Part shown: positions 15,027 through 26,194 of the stretch, piece by piece | How positions within the stretch are numbered: the first letter of the stretch is position 1 | How the letters are laid out: each line of letters opens with the position of its first letter | Assembly: GCF_040054535.1 (NCBI RefSeq) | Contig: NC_090777.1 | Span: 15,911,501-15,975,500, forward strand | Length of the DNA stretch: 64,000 nt | DNA from: Antennarius striatus | Lineage: Eukaryota > Chordata > Actinopteri > Lophiiformes > Antennariidae | Direction of reading: 5' to 3' | Notes under the pieces: model-generated | The model's input: the letters and a program-made list of their open reading frames with translations, nothing else | The model's database searches: none | What the model was told of the DNA's origin: nothing | Position numbers and translations under genes: made by a program

Positions 15027-15049
15027 ATTACAGTTTGAGAGGGGTGGTT

Positions 15050-16590
15050 TGGAAATAAAACTGATCTGAACAGACTTCCTGTATGCAACAGAAAACTTGA
15101 GTTTTTGTTGAGAATCAGACTAAACATTCTGACCAGCTGAATTGCTGTTCAGAACACAAGCAGAAAGGAAAACTATAAATCAAATTTTTGGCCATTTGTA
15201 AAAATAAAACTTGGCAAAAATCTATTAAGATTAAGAATCTAAGCTGCTAAGTGATGTAGTTCAGTTATACCGCTTTAAATCCCTTCCCCCTTCATGCAGT
15301 GATCTTATGCAAAGCTGACCCAAACATCATCACTGGATTACATTCAATATGTAATTGTGCTTTTGGCCACCTTTAATTTTGCCCACAGAATATTGTATTT
15401 GCTTCCTCGAGTGTATAACAGCAAATGTTTGCTTCTTTCTACTTATGTAGCCATGATGCTTCTGTTGTGTATAATATTCAGATGCACTATAATAAGTGTC
15501 CACTCTACAGTTTGCATGAAATGATCTGGGTTGATTATAATTATTTTGTGTGTTGAAGTTAAAATTGGCAAAAAAAAAAAAATCCAAAGGGACCACGTTC
15601 AGCCTGATTTATTAGTTTGTGTGTTTCTTTCACTTCGGTTATCTTTTTGTTTCCTGTTAGGCGCTCGTGGTTGTGAGCTAACAGACAACACAGCTGTATT
15701 ATCCCGACTATCATATGATCATCAGGGCAGTTTTTTGTTGTTGCCTGAGGGAACCCGAGGAGCAGAGAAGTGGGAATATGGGTGTCTGGGTGGAGGACTG
15801 ACCTGTGAATACACACTACATTAAAGAGAAACAGACATCAGGGCTTCAGACCACACACGCAAAGATCCAGTCACACCATGTAACAATGTACCACACAGTA
15901 ATTGGATACTGTTTTGTATGTACATAACAAAAAGATGTAAAGTTATTAACATACTATAGTCAAGCAAGAAAAGAATTGGACAACCATCATGGATCATGTA
16001 GCATCATAATGAATTAAAATACATAAACCCCCAACTGATGCTTCTGTGGAAAGTTTGATTTTTTCTAATTTGGATTTCAGTATTTCAAAGATTGTAATGT
16101 TAGTGTCCAGGTGATACATTGGTTTGTTAATTGAAATAATGGAGATGAAAACCTCAAGTTAGAATTGGTTGTGTCTTTAATGAGCAAAACTACAATGAAG
16201 ATCACCTTAATCATCAGGAATAGCATTTTTTCAATGCTGACTTTTCTCTGTATATTCAACTCCATAAGACACCTCATCCTAAACAATATTTTCTCTGTGG
16301 TCCTGCCTGACTGCTGCTGGGCTCAGCTCTTGCTAAAGGATTGCCTTCCAAAGCCTTTCAAACAGTTTCCTGACAGCCCCTGTTCATTATGTCAGAACTA
16401 TGAAAAGGTCCTGCCAGTGACACATTTTACTTTGTAGTGAGAAATTGAGGAAAATGTTAAAAAAAATATTGACTCATCTTGAGTATTGTGCCTTAGTTTG
16501 AGTAGTAAGTATAGAGGAGGCTCAGACTCGAAATTCCAGCTGCAAACCACCTGGTTTGTTTTTAGTAAATAATATACAGTATAACATATA
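15050..16590. other. Intergenic, vapb to chmp4b, first part
   Basis: No gene recognised. AT-rich with only short open frames that match nothing I know. Confidence 0.45.
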
Positions 16591-16599
16591 ATATGGTGT

Positions 16600-16690
16600 G
16601 GCAGTGTGTGTATGGTTTTTTGTCTTTTGTGTGGCCCCACAGTGAACTGGTGCCTCATCTGGGGTGTACCCAGCCTCTCATCCATAGCCA
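16600..16690 (+). mobile_element. SINE 3'-body fragment
   Basis: CAGTGAACTGGTGCCTCATC, then TGGGGTGTACCCAGCCTCTC, resembles the body of a common fish SINE whose consensus includes 'aactggcgacctgtccaggg' and 'tgtaccccgcctctcgccc'. Confidence 0.5.
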
Positions 16691-16744
16691 GCAGACATTA
16701 CACAATTTTATATTACGTTACATTATATCATAGCATGCTAAATT

Positions 16745-16797
16745 ATTCCAACACTGACAGAGAGCACAGGTTTTCAGCTCCCTATCAGTGCTGGAAT
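16745..16797. repeat. Short inverted repeat (possible hairpin)
   Basis: Arms at 16745-16757 (ATTCCAACACTGA) and 16785-16797, complementary with one mismatch, around a 27-nt loop. No function is known. Confidence 0.5.
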
Positions 16798-17139
16798 ATT
16801 TTAGCAAACTTTTGAGGAGTTACGGTATTGAGAAGCCGTGTGACGATGCAAAACTTCAGGTGTTTTGCCTTGAACGTCATTTACACACGGTTGCAACTCC
16901 CGTAATGAACCATATGTGTGTATATACACACACTTGCCAGCTCCTAGCGCGGGCGCTAGAGCCGTAGGTAAAGGGTTCTCCCCTCCTCCAGCTGAATTGA
17001 TATGTCCGATGGATGCATGGATGGATGGATTGGTTGAGTATTTCAAGGTTTAAAATTCTCTGTAATCAACTAGGCCAGATTCCAGGTCTAGTTTGTGAAC
17101 CTGTTTGAGTTGGGCTTACACATTTTCACAAACTGGTTT

Positions 17140-17475
17140 CACAACTCCAGAGGTAGTTGGTGCAGTTGGTAATGCTGTTGTGTGACAGCACATGGACTTC
17201 TGTGAGGACTTTGCATGCATGTGGACCCCCTTGAAGTTCTCTGGCTTCCTCACACTTCTAAAAACATTGCTGACTAAACTGACCGTGGGTGTGAATGTGT
17301 GCGTGAGTACAGTAGTTTCTTGTCTTACATGTAGCTCTGCGATGCACTGGTAACCTGTCCAGAGTGTCCCTCGCCTTTCGCCCGTAGCCACCTAAGCACA
17401 AGAAATGGCTTTAGACGAGACGAGTCGATTTTGGTTGTTTCATCCATGTGAAAATGGATGGATGGATGGATGGAT
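17140..17475 (+). mobile_element. Degraded tRNA-headed SINE with GGAT tail
   Basis: The order of parts is that of a common teleost SINE: a decayed tRNA-like head, GACTTTGCATGCATG, the CTCTGGCTTCCTCACAC block, the CACTGGTAACCTGTCCAG block, then a GGATGGATGGATGGATGGAT run at about 17455-17475. Much sequence has decayed. Confidence 0.6.
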
Positions 17476-17479
17476 GTGA

Positions 17480-18370
17480 GTGTACAGTATTTTATTGTCT
17501 CTCTATCTCACCCTAAGATGGACTGGTGACTTGTTCAGAGTGAATCCCACCTCCCTCCCAAAGTGAGCTGGGAGAGGCTGATTTTTAATTAAACCCATCC
17601 ATAATCCAAAGTCCATTAATCCAAACTTCAGTGGATGTACAAATCCCACCGTTCCACCAAGGCCCACCAATCCTATTAAACTGCTTAAAACACTAATACC
17701 CTCAGACATACAGGTTCTCTTAAAGCAAGTAAAAAGCAAAACATAATGATAAACCAAGGCAACTTCACTAACTTCAAAATTTAGTGATCTTGTTGCTGGC
17801 ACATGATCTACTCACCTCATCCCATAACATAATTAGGATATAATTAACTAATTTTTTAAAAAATTTGCTGTTGTAGTATAGGTATTCATCATAGTCTATA
17901 CTATTTTACTATGTTATTTAAATTGGTCCTATTATTAAAATTCCATGTGTTTTAGTTGAGGCAAGAATTAAAGTCTTTTCAAGGTTCTGGTTTGTACCTG
18001 ATTTGTTCTCCATCACTGCTTGAAAGCTACTTTCTGGCTCTTCCCATGGGACTTACGCTTCTTTTGAACCCAATCTTTATGACCAGTAGCTTTTCCTTTT
18101 TCTTTAAAAAGTTAATTTGCCTTGGTTTATCATTACTTTCTCCACACTAATTGCAATTAGATTCTTTTTATCAGGATTTCACCAATGAATCAAGCAAATA
18201 GTGCCTAGATTTACATAAATTTTTATGCAATGTAAAAAAAACCGAATATTGTTCAGAGTTTCATTATTTTTCTAGTATGATAAAAAAGAGCAATTGATTG
18301 CAGAGGATAATACAGTATTAATTCCTCATAGAACAATAGTGTCCTCACATGCTTAGTCTTCCCTTTTCCT
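17480..18370. other. Intergenic, no feature seen
   Basis: AT-rich; no recognised gene or element. Confidence 0.4.
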
Positions 18371-18379
18371 CAAATCTTG

Positions 18380-18640
18380 CCACAGTAGGGGCCACTACAG
18401 CATTTCATTCTTTTCCATGTCAGCCTTTCTTCTCCCTGTAGCCTCACTCTTCCTTCTCCACTCCTCTCATTTATGCACAAATATTCTGGTTTACTTCAGC
18501 TAATCTTCATTCCTCTCCAATGCATGCCGCCACCTTTCTAAATGTTTCTCAACCTGCTCCCTGACTTGACTGCAGATCACAAGGTCATCTGTGTGTCATC
18601 TGTGAACATAGTGGTGCTGGGCTCAGTTATGTGTGTTATT
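18380..18640 (-). mobile_element. Old RTE-type LINE fragment, minus strand
   Basis: On the minus strand, around 18610-18460, it reads like a decayed copy of the RT region seen intact at 50.9 kb: MFTDDTQ in place of MFADDIV, and KPEYLCINER in place of KTEYMCVNER, with stops in between. It is too degraded to code. Confidence 0.55.
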
Positions 18641-18939
18641 TCCCAAGCTTTCACGGCTGATGGCAAACAAAAATCTGGTCAGTTCAGTCTTTTGAAATCA
18701 GAGCACAGTGAAAGTGCACAAAATCCCTTTATTATTAAGTTAATGAGGGTTTTATACAAATGGCTGATCCCTCCTAGATATATCGGTCCATCAGTAATCT
18801 ACTTTGATAGATTTGAGTTGACTCTTGTAGGCTGGATGGAAAGTTTCATTATATTCTGGAGGGACATGTTCGTCCTAACACACAGAGGAACCTACGGTGG
18901 TCAGAGAAGTGGGTATGGGATAATGATAGCATTATCGCA

Positions 18940-19090
18940 TTATTATATATCAATAATATATTATTATTATTAATAATAATAATAATAACATCAATAATAA
19001 TAATATATAATAAATAAATAAAAATAATGATTAATAATAATATATAATGAATAAATAAAATTAATAATAAATGGTAATATATATCATTAT
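18940..19090. repeat. TTA/ATA low-complexity tract
   Basis: About 150 bp made almost entirely of A and T, with trinucleotide-like AAT/ATT runs. Confidence 0.85.
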
Positions 19091-19284
19091 AGCATTATTG
19101 TTAGTAATGAAGGTCTTCCGTTCCTGGCAAGAACATGCACGTATCTGAGGGTATTGCATTTAAATACTATGCTGTACATTTAGAGTTCTTGTGAGAGCTC
19201 GGGGTGGTGATGGTTCTCAAGAAGAAACAGTTTCACAGTATTTTATTTAATTTTACATACATACATACATTTTCAATATGCGCT

Positions 19285-19395
19285 TCTCCTGCTGTCGCAG
19301 GTTGTAGGGTTGCTGGAGCCTATCCCAGCAGACATAGGGCGTGAGGCAAGGGTACACTCCAGGTACGGTTCCAGTGCACCGCATAGTCACATGAA
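19285..19395 (-). mobile_element. SINE 3'-body fragment, minus strand
   Basis: GTTGCTGGAGCCTATCCCAG, then GCGTGAGGCAAGGGTACACT, is the complement of the standard teleost SINE body. Related pieces lie at 29.2 and 61.5 kb. Confidence 0.6.
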
Positions 19396-19402
19396 GGACA
19401 GA

Positions 19403-19522
<120 letters not shown>

Positions 19523-19976
19523 CCAATGTGTTGTGGCATTAACATCTTTTGGCTTAGATGTCTTGGCTGCTGGTTGGCTGCTTGGTCTCTACTGAGTGTC
19601 CAGAGAAAAAATTTCGAATAAATTCCTGGAGTCAATGCTTCATATCAACGCATTCTGAAAATAATCGCTAAATAATGCTTTCACATTTTTTAGGAAACTC
19701 AGAAAACTGAAACATTTTTGGATTATTTAGATGATTTATGCAAGAAAAATCATTCCTGTATATATTCAGCTTTTACTGAACTGAACATATACAGGATTTA
19801 TCACCAACATGATTTATCATTTTGTTTTGTATTTCTCACATTTTATCCACTTGCCTTGAGTTCAGCGTCGAAATGTACCAATATGTTTTACCACAATTTT
19901 ATAGTAAGATAAAAAACCGAACCCGTTTCTGCTTTCTACCAAGGGCATTTCCCCGCCCACTTTCCTTGCATACTGC

Positions 19977-19984
19977 TGACGTCA
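19977..19984 (+). promoter_or_regulatory. CRE palindrome in the chmp4b promoter
   Basis: A perfect TGACGTCA 163 bp upstream of the chmp4b start codon, in a GC-richer patch (CCCCGCCCAC) with no TATA box. CREB/ATF binding is inferred from the motif. Confidence 0.55.
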
Positions 19985-20146
19985 TCGGGCCTTACAGGAA
20001 ATAGAAAAAAACGTCAACAATTCTTCCAGTTTCAGGTCAGAGACGAGTCGATATAGCTTAGACGGGCTGGTAGCTAACCGCAACTATCCTGGGCTTTTCA
20101 GAGATTTGTATAATTTACAAACTTAGCGAGCAGTAGAATCACAGAT

Positions 20147-21688
20147 ATGTCGGTGTTTGGCAGGCTTTTTGGAGGGGGGAAAGGAGGAAAAGGACCAAGC
20201 CCACAAGAGGCTATCCATAAACTCCGTGAGACGGAGGAAATGCTCCAGAAGAAACAGGACTTTCTAGAGAAAAAAATCGAACAGGAACTGCAAACAGCTA
20301 AGAAATACGGCACGAAAAACAAAAGAGGTAAGTTGTCAGGGACTATTTTCAAACAGTTTCTACTTTTAATCATATTTTCTGGTCAACAACCCGGGGCTAA
20401 CTGTTAGCATGTTAGCTAAGTTGGCTAACTTTCCCGAGCTGTCAGAACGATGGCCTTCTCGCTGTGTCTGCTTCCTGGAAATAGCCAGAACTGTCACGGG
20501 ACATATGTTACCGTCCTGTACATGTGTGAGTCTTTATTACCGCTCTGTTTACTGGAATAACACCCGTCTCGTCACTGACGGACATTTATAGCGTGTTTGG
20601 TGGTTATTTTTCGACTGACTGAGCCCTAGCTGAAAGGAACTAAAAACTCTGTTGAGGTGTGGCAGGCGACAAAATTAGATATCAAACGACAAAGGGATAG
20701 CAATAAAGATGGCTCAGAGTGTTAGGACTAGGGTTGATCTTTGGACGGGTCAAGTGCTGAAAGGACGTGATATGGGTCTGTCAGGGCTTTAAGACCAGAA
20801 CTCACCGGACCTCGTCACCCAGACAGCGAATAAAACAAAGTCAGGTTTCAGATTACCACACGGTTTATTGAACAGACGGAATGAAGTGAATCAAAAACTC
20901 TGTTGAGGGCTCTTTCGCTGTTAACCAGATCTTACAAGAGAAAGTCAAATCATTTAAGAAACCTGGAACTCAATGCTAAATGTTTATGCAAAATCTATAG
21001 ACTATGGGAGGCTCTTCTGCTCTGCATTTGTGGTAAATAATGGGCCCTCGGCCTGCCAGCGCTGTCTGTGGTCCCAGCTGCCATTTATGTTTTACTTCCT
21101 TACACTAAGGAGAATGGCTGATATCAAAGCCTTGAGCATACACACGAGAACACAGCGTAGTGAATTTAAATGATTTCATAGAATTGTACTGATGTTCTGT
21201 CTTAACAGTGGATGACCTTCTAACCTCATGTGTATGACAATATACAAGATTGAGTGAATTTTGAAATGGCTCAGAATTCTGTTTCAGACCCCTAGGTTGT
21301 GAAGTTGGCAGATAGATTATTATATACTTTAGTCGATTCCCATTAGCTTCCACCAAGTAGTCTCCAAATAAATACCAAATTAAAGAATGGCTAGAAATCA
21401 GGATATGAATGCTGAAAGATGTACATTGACAAAACCATTTCGATGTCTTCAAAACAATCTTAATGTTCTTATGAATGATCTAACCTCTATTTAAGACTAA
21501 AAAAATGTTTTATCAACTTTTTAACAAGCATGAAATCATCATCATACACTGCTACAGATTCAAAAAGAGATAGTGAAGTGTTGAAGTTCTTAAATGTTTT
21601 CGGAATGAGTCAGCCCAGCTTCGGTGCCACTTAGTGGTTGTGGTCATATGATAATCAGTGCTGATTCATTTCTGTTTTTCATTTTCTC

Positions 21689-21756
<68 letters not shown>

Positions 21757-23097
21757 TATTAATCCCAGAGGAAATTGTATAAGAGTAGTGTTCTTTTTGT
21801 TGATCTTAGTCACATATGTTAAATTATTATTTAACGTAAATTATTATTATTATTATTATTATTATTGTTATTATTTATATATTCCACCAGTTAACACTGA
21901 AACTGTTAAACCACATACTCATTCAGGCTCTTCTTCCTGTTTATGTACACAAATTTTTCCTTGGTTCACCGTACTTGAATTATATTTTTACTTTCTATTT
22001 TTTCTTTTTTAAATTAACCCAGATTTCTTTCGTGTTGTCTTTTTTACTCCTCAGGGGCTCTGCTGGCGTTGAAAAGAAAGAAGCGGTATGAGAAGCAGCT
22101 CGACCAGATTGATGGAACTCTTTCCACCATTGAATACCAGCGAGAGGCTCTGGAGAATGCCAACACCAACACTGAAGTGCTCAAGAACATGGGCTATGCT
22201 GCAAAGGCCATGAAGGCTGCCCATGAACACATGTATGTTTTACCCTGCTGGATTGGCTTATTTACGACTCTTATTACTATTTCACCGGCGCATGCAGGTA
22301 AATAATGCTGTATTTTATTTCTTTGCCACCTGTTGTTTCAGGGACATTGATAAAGTGGACGACCTCATGCAGGACATCACAGAGCAGCAGGAGCTGGCCA
22401 TGGAAGTCTCCGAAGCCATTTCTAGACCTGTTGGTATTGGAGAGGAGTTTGATGAGGTGTGTGACACTTTTTTATGTATTTCATTTTTAAAATCAGTGGT
22501 TTGTTGTATGTTCAGCATCTCGGTCAGCCATGATTCCTCCTTTAAAGTAGAGACAATTATGATTGTCTCATCTACATGATGATGGATGATTTAGTTTGGT
22601 TATAGCTATCATCATTGTTAATGGTCATCTTCCTCAGGATGAGCTGTTGGCTGAACTGGAGGAACTGGAGCAGGAGGAACTGGATAAAAGCATGTTGGAG
22701 ATTGGGGGATCAGAGAACGTCCCCCTCCCCAACGTGCCTTCAACTTCATTACCTGCGAGACCTGGTAAGTTTTTGACTTAATTCTGTGAGTAGATGCTGC
22801 AGGAGCTCTGAAGCTAAAAGGATGGGGTGATATTTTTAGTAATTTTCTTTCTTTGAGAGGCTTAAATGAAATTTAGTTGTTTCAAAGGGGTAACATAACA
22901 AAATCATATATAGTTTTATCTGTATAACAAATAATTATTTTCCTAGACACAAGTTGTAATGATGTTGCAATGTTATTACTCTGGAGATGTCAGATTCAAA
23001 ATTTTTGTCTTTTGTCCCTTTACCCCTAAAAGCCAAGAAAGAGGAGGATGATGATGATATGGAAGACCTGCAGCGCTGGGCGATGGAAGCTATGTAG
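20147..23097 (+). CDS. chmp4b: Charged multivesicular body protein 4B (ESCRT-III)
   Basis: The main filament-forming ESCRT-III subunit (Snf7 family), acting at endosomes, the midbody and the nuclear envelope in membrane scission; it binds ALIX and VPS4. Exons are 20147-20327, 22055-22232, 22342-22456, 22638-22764 and 23033-23097, giving 221 residues (human 224). The N-terminus MSVFGRLFGGGKGGKGPSPQ is followed by basic core helices (ALLALKRKKRYEKQLDQI, residues 62-79), then an acidic second half (EELEQEELDKSMLEIGG). The C-terminal amphipathic motif DMEDLQRWAMEAM matches the ALIX/MIM region. It is CHMP4B rather than 4A or 4C by the Gly-rich N-terminus and the NVPLPNVPSTSLPARP linker. Intron 1 (1.7 kb) is the longest and holds a GATA-type microsatellite. 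Confidence 0.97.
21689..21779 (-). repeat. GATA microsatellite seeded by a LINE tail
   Basis: About 17 AGAT units run directly into TTATTAATCCCAGAGGAAAT, the complement of the LINE tail seen at 5970-5998. The microsatellite is the expanded ATCT tail of a truncated minus-strand LINE. It lies in chmp4b intron 1, and an ATT run follows at about 21838-21866. Confidence 0.85.
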
Positions 23098-23271
23098 ATG
23101 AGGCATCCTGTGACAGACGGATCAAACAATGGGGCAAATATTGGACTGTTAGAATGTTGTGTATGAGTGTTTTTGTGTGTCTGGGGAGAGTCAACTTTAT
23201 GTAACACTAAAAAAAGCAAAAAGCCTACAATTCCTGGCCCTTTCACACACACACACACACACACAGACACA

Positions 23272-23311
<40 letters not shown>

Positions 23312-24250
23312 AAATCCCTGAATGCTTGGAAGCAAAAATGGTGAGAGGGATTTTCATTTTGTTCTATCGCTGTTCCTTAACCTAAGATTTCAACCATGTT
23401 TTTAATCCAATACTTGCCCCTTGTAATCCCTGTGATGGGCAGGGCTAATTCAGTATGCGCATAAATGTTGAATCGGGTTCTCTGAGCTCCGTGCTGCACT
23501 CCATGGGGTTGTGTGAATTATGACCTATTAGATGTTAATTTGGATGGCAAGGAAAGATTCATTTAGTTCCAAAACTATCTGTTCTCGACACACATTTTCC
23601 TGTGTTTGTAGTGCTATACTTGCTGGATTTTTTTTTCTCCTTGATAAAATAACAATTGTTTGACTTCTGTTTTTGTTAGCTGCAATTGCAAATAGAAATA
23701 CAGCTGAGCATGAGCTATATGAAGAATCTGTAAGCTGTAAGTTTGCCAGAGTCTGAACCTGTTCTCTTATTTTGTGGCTGCGTACTTTGTCCCTTTATAC
23801 CTCACCTCCTGACAATATTTTGTATCAAGCTCATCAGTGGTCTTTGATATTTCATGTAAATATCCAAAAATCTGCTCCTTTTGTATGCTGTGTTTGTGTC
23901 ATCACAACAGGTTCTGTTGAGGTTGTGTGAAGCATGCAACAACAGCAAATGTCAATACAAATCACAAGTCACGGCTAGAAAGAGAAATATACCTGCAACA
24001 CGCTTGCTCTGGCCTTCTCCTTGTTTCAAATTATATCTCGCAAAAAATAGCTATGGCATATTGTCACCAAATGTTGAGGGAGGTTATGTTAAAAAATACA
24101 TAGATTGTACTTTGTTCAACAATGTCATTTCAGAGTTTAGTTATTTCTTTTAATTTTTCAAGTTATGTAAAGGAAAGACAGACATGCATTTTTGCATTTC
24201 AGTGTTTTATTTATCCAGATGAGAATATTATTTGCAAAATCATTAAAGGT
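23098..24250 (+). other. chmp4b 3' UTR and flank
   Basis: No coding sequence. A CA-rich microsatellite lies at about 23244-23308. The candidate poly(A) signal is ATTAAA at 24242-24247; the transcript end is uncertain. Confidence 0.4.
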
Positions 24251-24567
24251 TTTTGATTGTTTTACTGTAATAGAAACTTTTACGTCATGTGATAACACAA
24301 ATCTTGTGTGACACTTTATCACCAACAAACTAGAACTAGAACTGCTGTGTTATGAAATAAGTTAAAGTGGCAGAACTGGTGATAAATTCAGTTAAAATAT
24401 TTGTGCAACCAGATGTTGAAAATCCAATTACGGTATATTGAATTAAAAGAAATTTAAAGTAAAGAATTTTCACATTTAGCCAAATGTTTTAGTAGAAGCT
24501 CAGATTAATTCCACATGTAGAGTATTTTGGTTATTTGATCACAAGATCACAAATAATACTGTATGAA

Positions 24568-24735
24568 TTAGCACAGTGGGTGGCGCTGTTACCAGACAGC
24601 AAGAACATTATAGTTTCAATTCCTGTCTGTGTGGAATTTATATGCCCTCTGCGTGGGTTCTCTCAAGGTTCTCCGGCTTCCTCACACCACCAAAAACATG
24701 CAGCTTGGGTGAACTTCTCACACACTGATCAGAAT
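24568..24735 (+). mobile_element. tRNA-headed SINE, 5' part
   Basis: Head: GCACAGTGGGTGGCGCTGTT, with a B-box-like AGTTTCAATTCCTG. Body: CTCTGCGTGGGTTCTCTCAA, GGTTCTCCGGCTTCCTCACA and AAAAACATGCAG. This is the standard order of the common fish SINE. Confidence 0.7.
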
Positions 24736-24775
24736 GATGTAGATTAACAATGAAACATCTAATGTTCTGGTCAGA

Positions 24776-25050
24776 ATGTAGCCGCAAGAGGGCAAAAGCC
24801 AGTCTTATTGCACAGGTCCCAAGTCAAGAAGATTAGTCGGGGTGAAGTCAGGAGGGCATTGAAGAGGATGAATAGTGGAAAGGCCCTCGGTCCTGATGAT
24901 ATACCTGTGGAGGTATGGAAGTGTCTAGGAGAGGTGGCAGTAGTTTCTGACTGGGTTGTTCAACAGGATCTTAGATAGTGAGAAGATGCCTGAGGAATGG
25001 AGGAGAAGTGTGCTGGTGCCCATTTTTAAGAGCAAGGGAGATGTGCAGAG
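24776..25050 (+). mobile_element. RTE-type LINE fragment with internal deletion
   Basis: Begins GTAGCCGCAAGAGGGCAAAA, the 5' end of the RTE family (compare about 61667 on the plus strand and about 32197 on the minus strand). It jumps to the RT start region, where the translation includes EVRRALKRMNSGKALGPDDI and PVEVWKCLGEV, and further on EKMPEEWRRSVLVPIFKSKG in a shifted frame. Endonuclease coding is absent. Confidence 0.7.
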
Positions 25051-25137
25051 TTGTCCCTTTATCCTCCACCTCCTGTCAATATTTTGTATCAGGTTCATCA
25101 GTGGTCTTTAGTGTTTTATATAAATATCCAAAAATCT
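25051..25137 (+). repeat. Duplicate of chmp4b downstream sequence
   Basis: About 86 bp matching 23788-23873 at roughly 85-90 percent by eye (for example GTCAATATTTTGTATCAGGT against GACAATATTTTGTATCAAGC). It begins exactly where the RTE fragment stops. Confidence 0.75.
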
Positions 25138-25139
25138 TT

Positions 25140-26190
25140 TGATGGTAAGTTCCAGATATTAAACCTTGTAGATGTGGTCCATGTCGTTAATGTCTAATGA
25201 GTTGGCTGCACAACACACCATATTAGAAACTCACAGGACTGAACCACCAAGATTAGAGGGACAACACTGGGTGCCACTAAGATCATGTTACATCACGCTT
25301 TACCTGCATCCAGGGTCTGACAGTAACATCCCCACCAAGGACAAACAGTTGAAATGGGGCAAATGGGCAAAAATTATCTCTGGTGAGTAAATCACTGAGG
25401 TTACCTGCAACACTGCGGGTAAATGTTTCTACCAATGTTATACAAAACTTCGTCTTGGGATCTTTGTGTCCCGTAGACAAACACACACACGTGGCAGCAG
25501 TCTGGAATCGAGTGATAGCCGTTGTCTCAGAGGCTGAGAAGAATTGTCATCACTTAATGCTGGTCTGCTCCTGTCAACAACAGTTTTAAGGAGTATGTGA
25601 TGGTTTCTGAATGGAGTGGGGAGACCTTAAAATGAAGCAACCAAAAAGAAAATGAAGGAGGAGGCACTGCTTCAAGGAAGAAGTTTTACGAGTTATGGAG
25701 GTTTGGTGATAAGGGAATCCCAAGAGACCAGTGTCAGTTTGATGCAGAGTCATGCTCGGTGTATCGGTGACCTTGAGCACAGACATTGTCAGAACTCCTT
25801 CATGTCGGTGCTCCGGACTCAGACGGAGCTTCTTCACAGATCGGAATATGATCCAAGAAAAGCTGTGGTGTTGATGCACTAGAACTCTGTCAGGACCAGA
25901 AGACCAGACCAAATGGGACTGTGAGAAGAAGAGGGTGATGAGTCTGATGAGAAGCTATGGACTCTTCTTTAAATTTGCTTTCAACATAATACTTTGTCTG
26001 AATGAAATGTATGGAAATGAATAGGTATGGAACACAAAAAGGGAATTTATTAAAGTTAAAAAATATGCTTGGCTTTTTTTATCTTTTTCACCTATCAGTC
26101 TACTTGGCTGGTGCCAGATCCTACCTTCATCGCAGACATATAAGTAGCTAGGAAATGGCTCATGGAAGATCACACCTTATCCCTCAGAAC
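25140..26190. other. Intergenic, no gene recognised
   Basis: Several short open frames, none with recognisable domains. Composition suggests old, unrecognised repeat material. Confidence 0.4.
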
Positions 26191-26194
26191 AAAC

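Noticed and set aside
18542-18973. Plus-strand open frame of 143 codons
   Set aside because: Overlaps a decayed minus-strand RTE and an AT-rich tract; no protein family recognised.
21689-21757. CRISPR-like direct repeats
   Set aside because: The array is a simple tetranucleotide microsatellite without spacers, in a vertebrate intron.
25586-25912. Possible small gene around 25.6-25.9 kb
   Set aside because: Short open frames on both strands with no domain, start context or splice signals; left as unassigned sequence.
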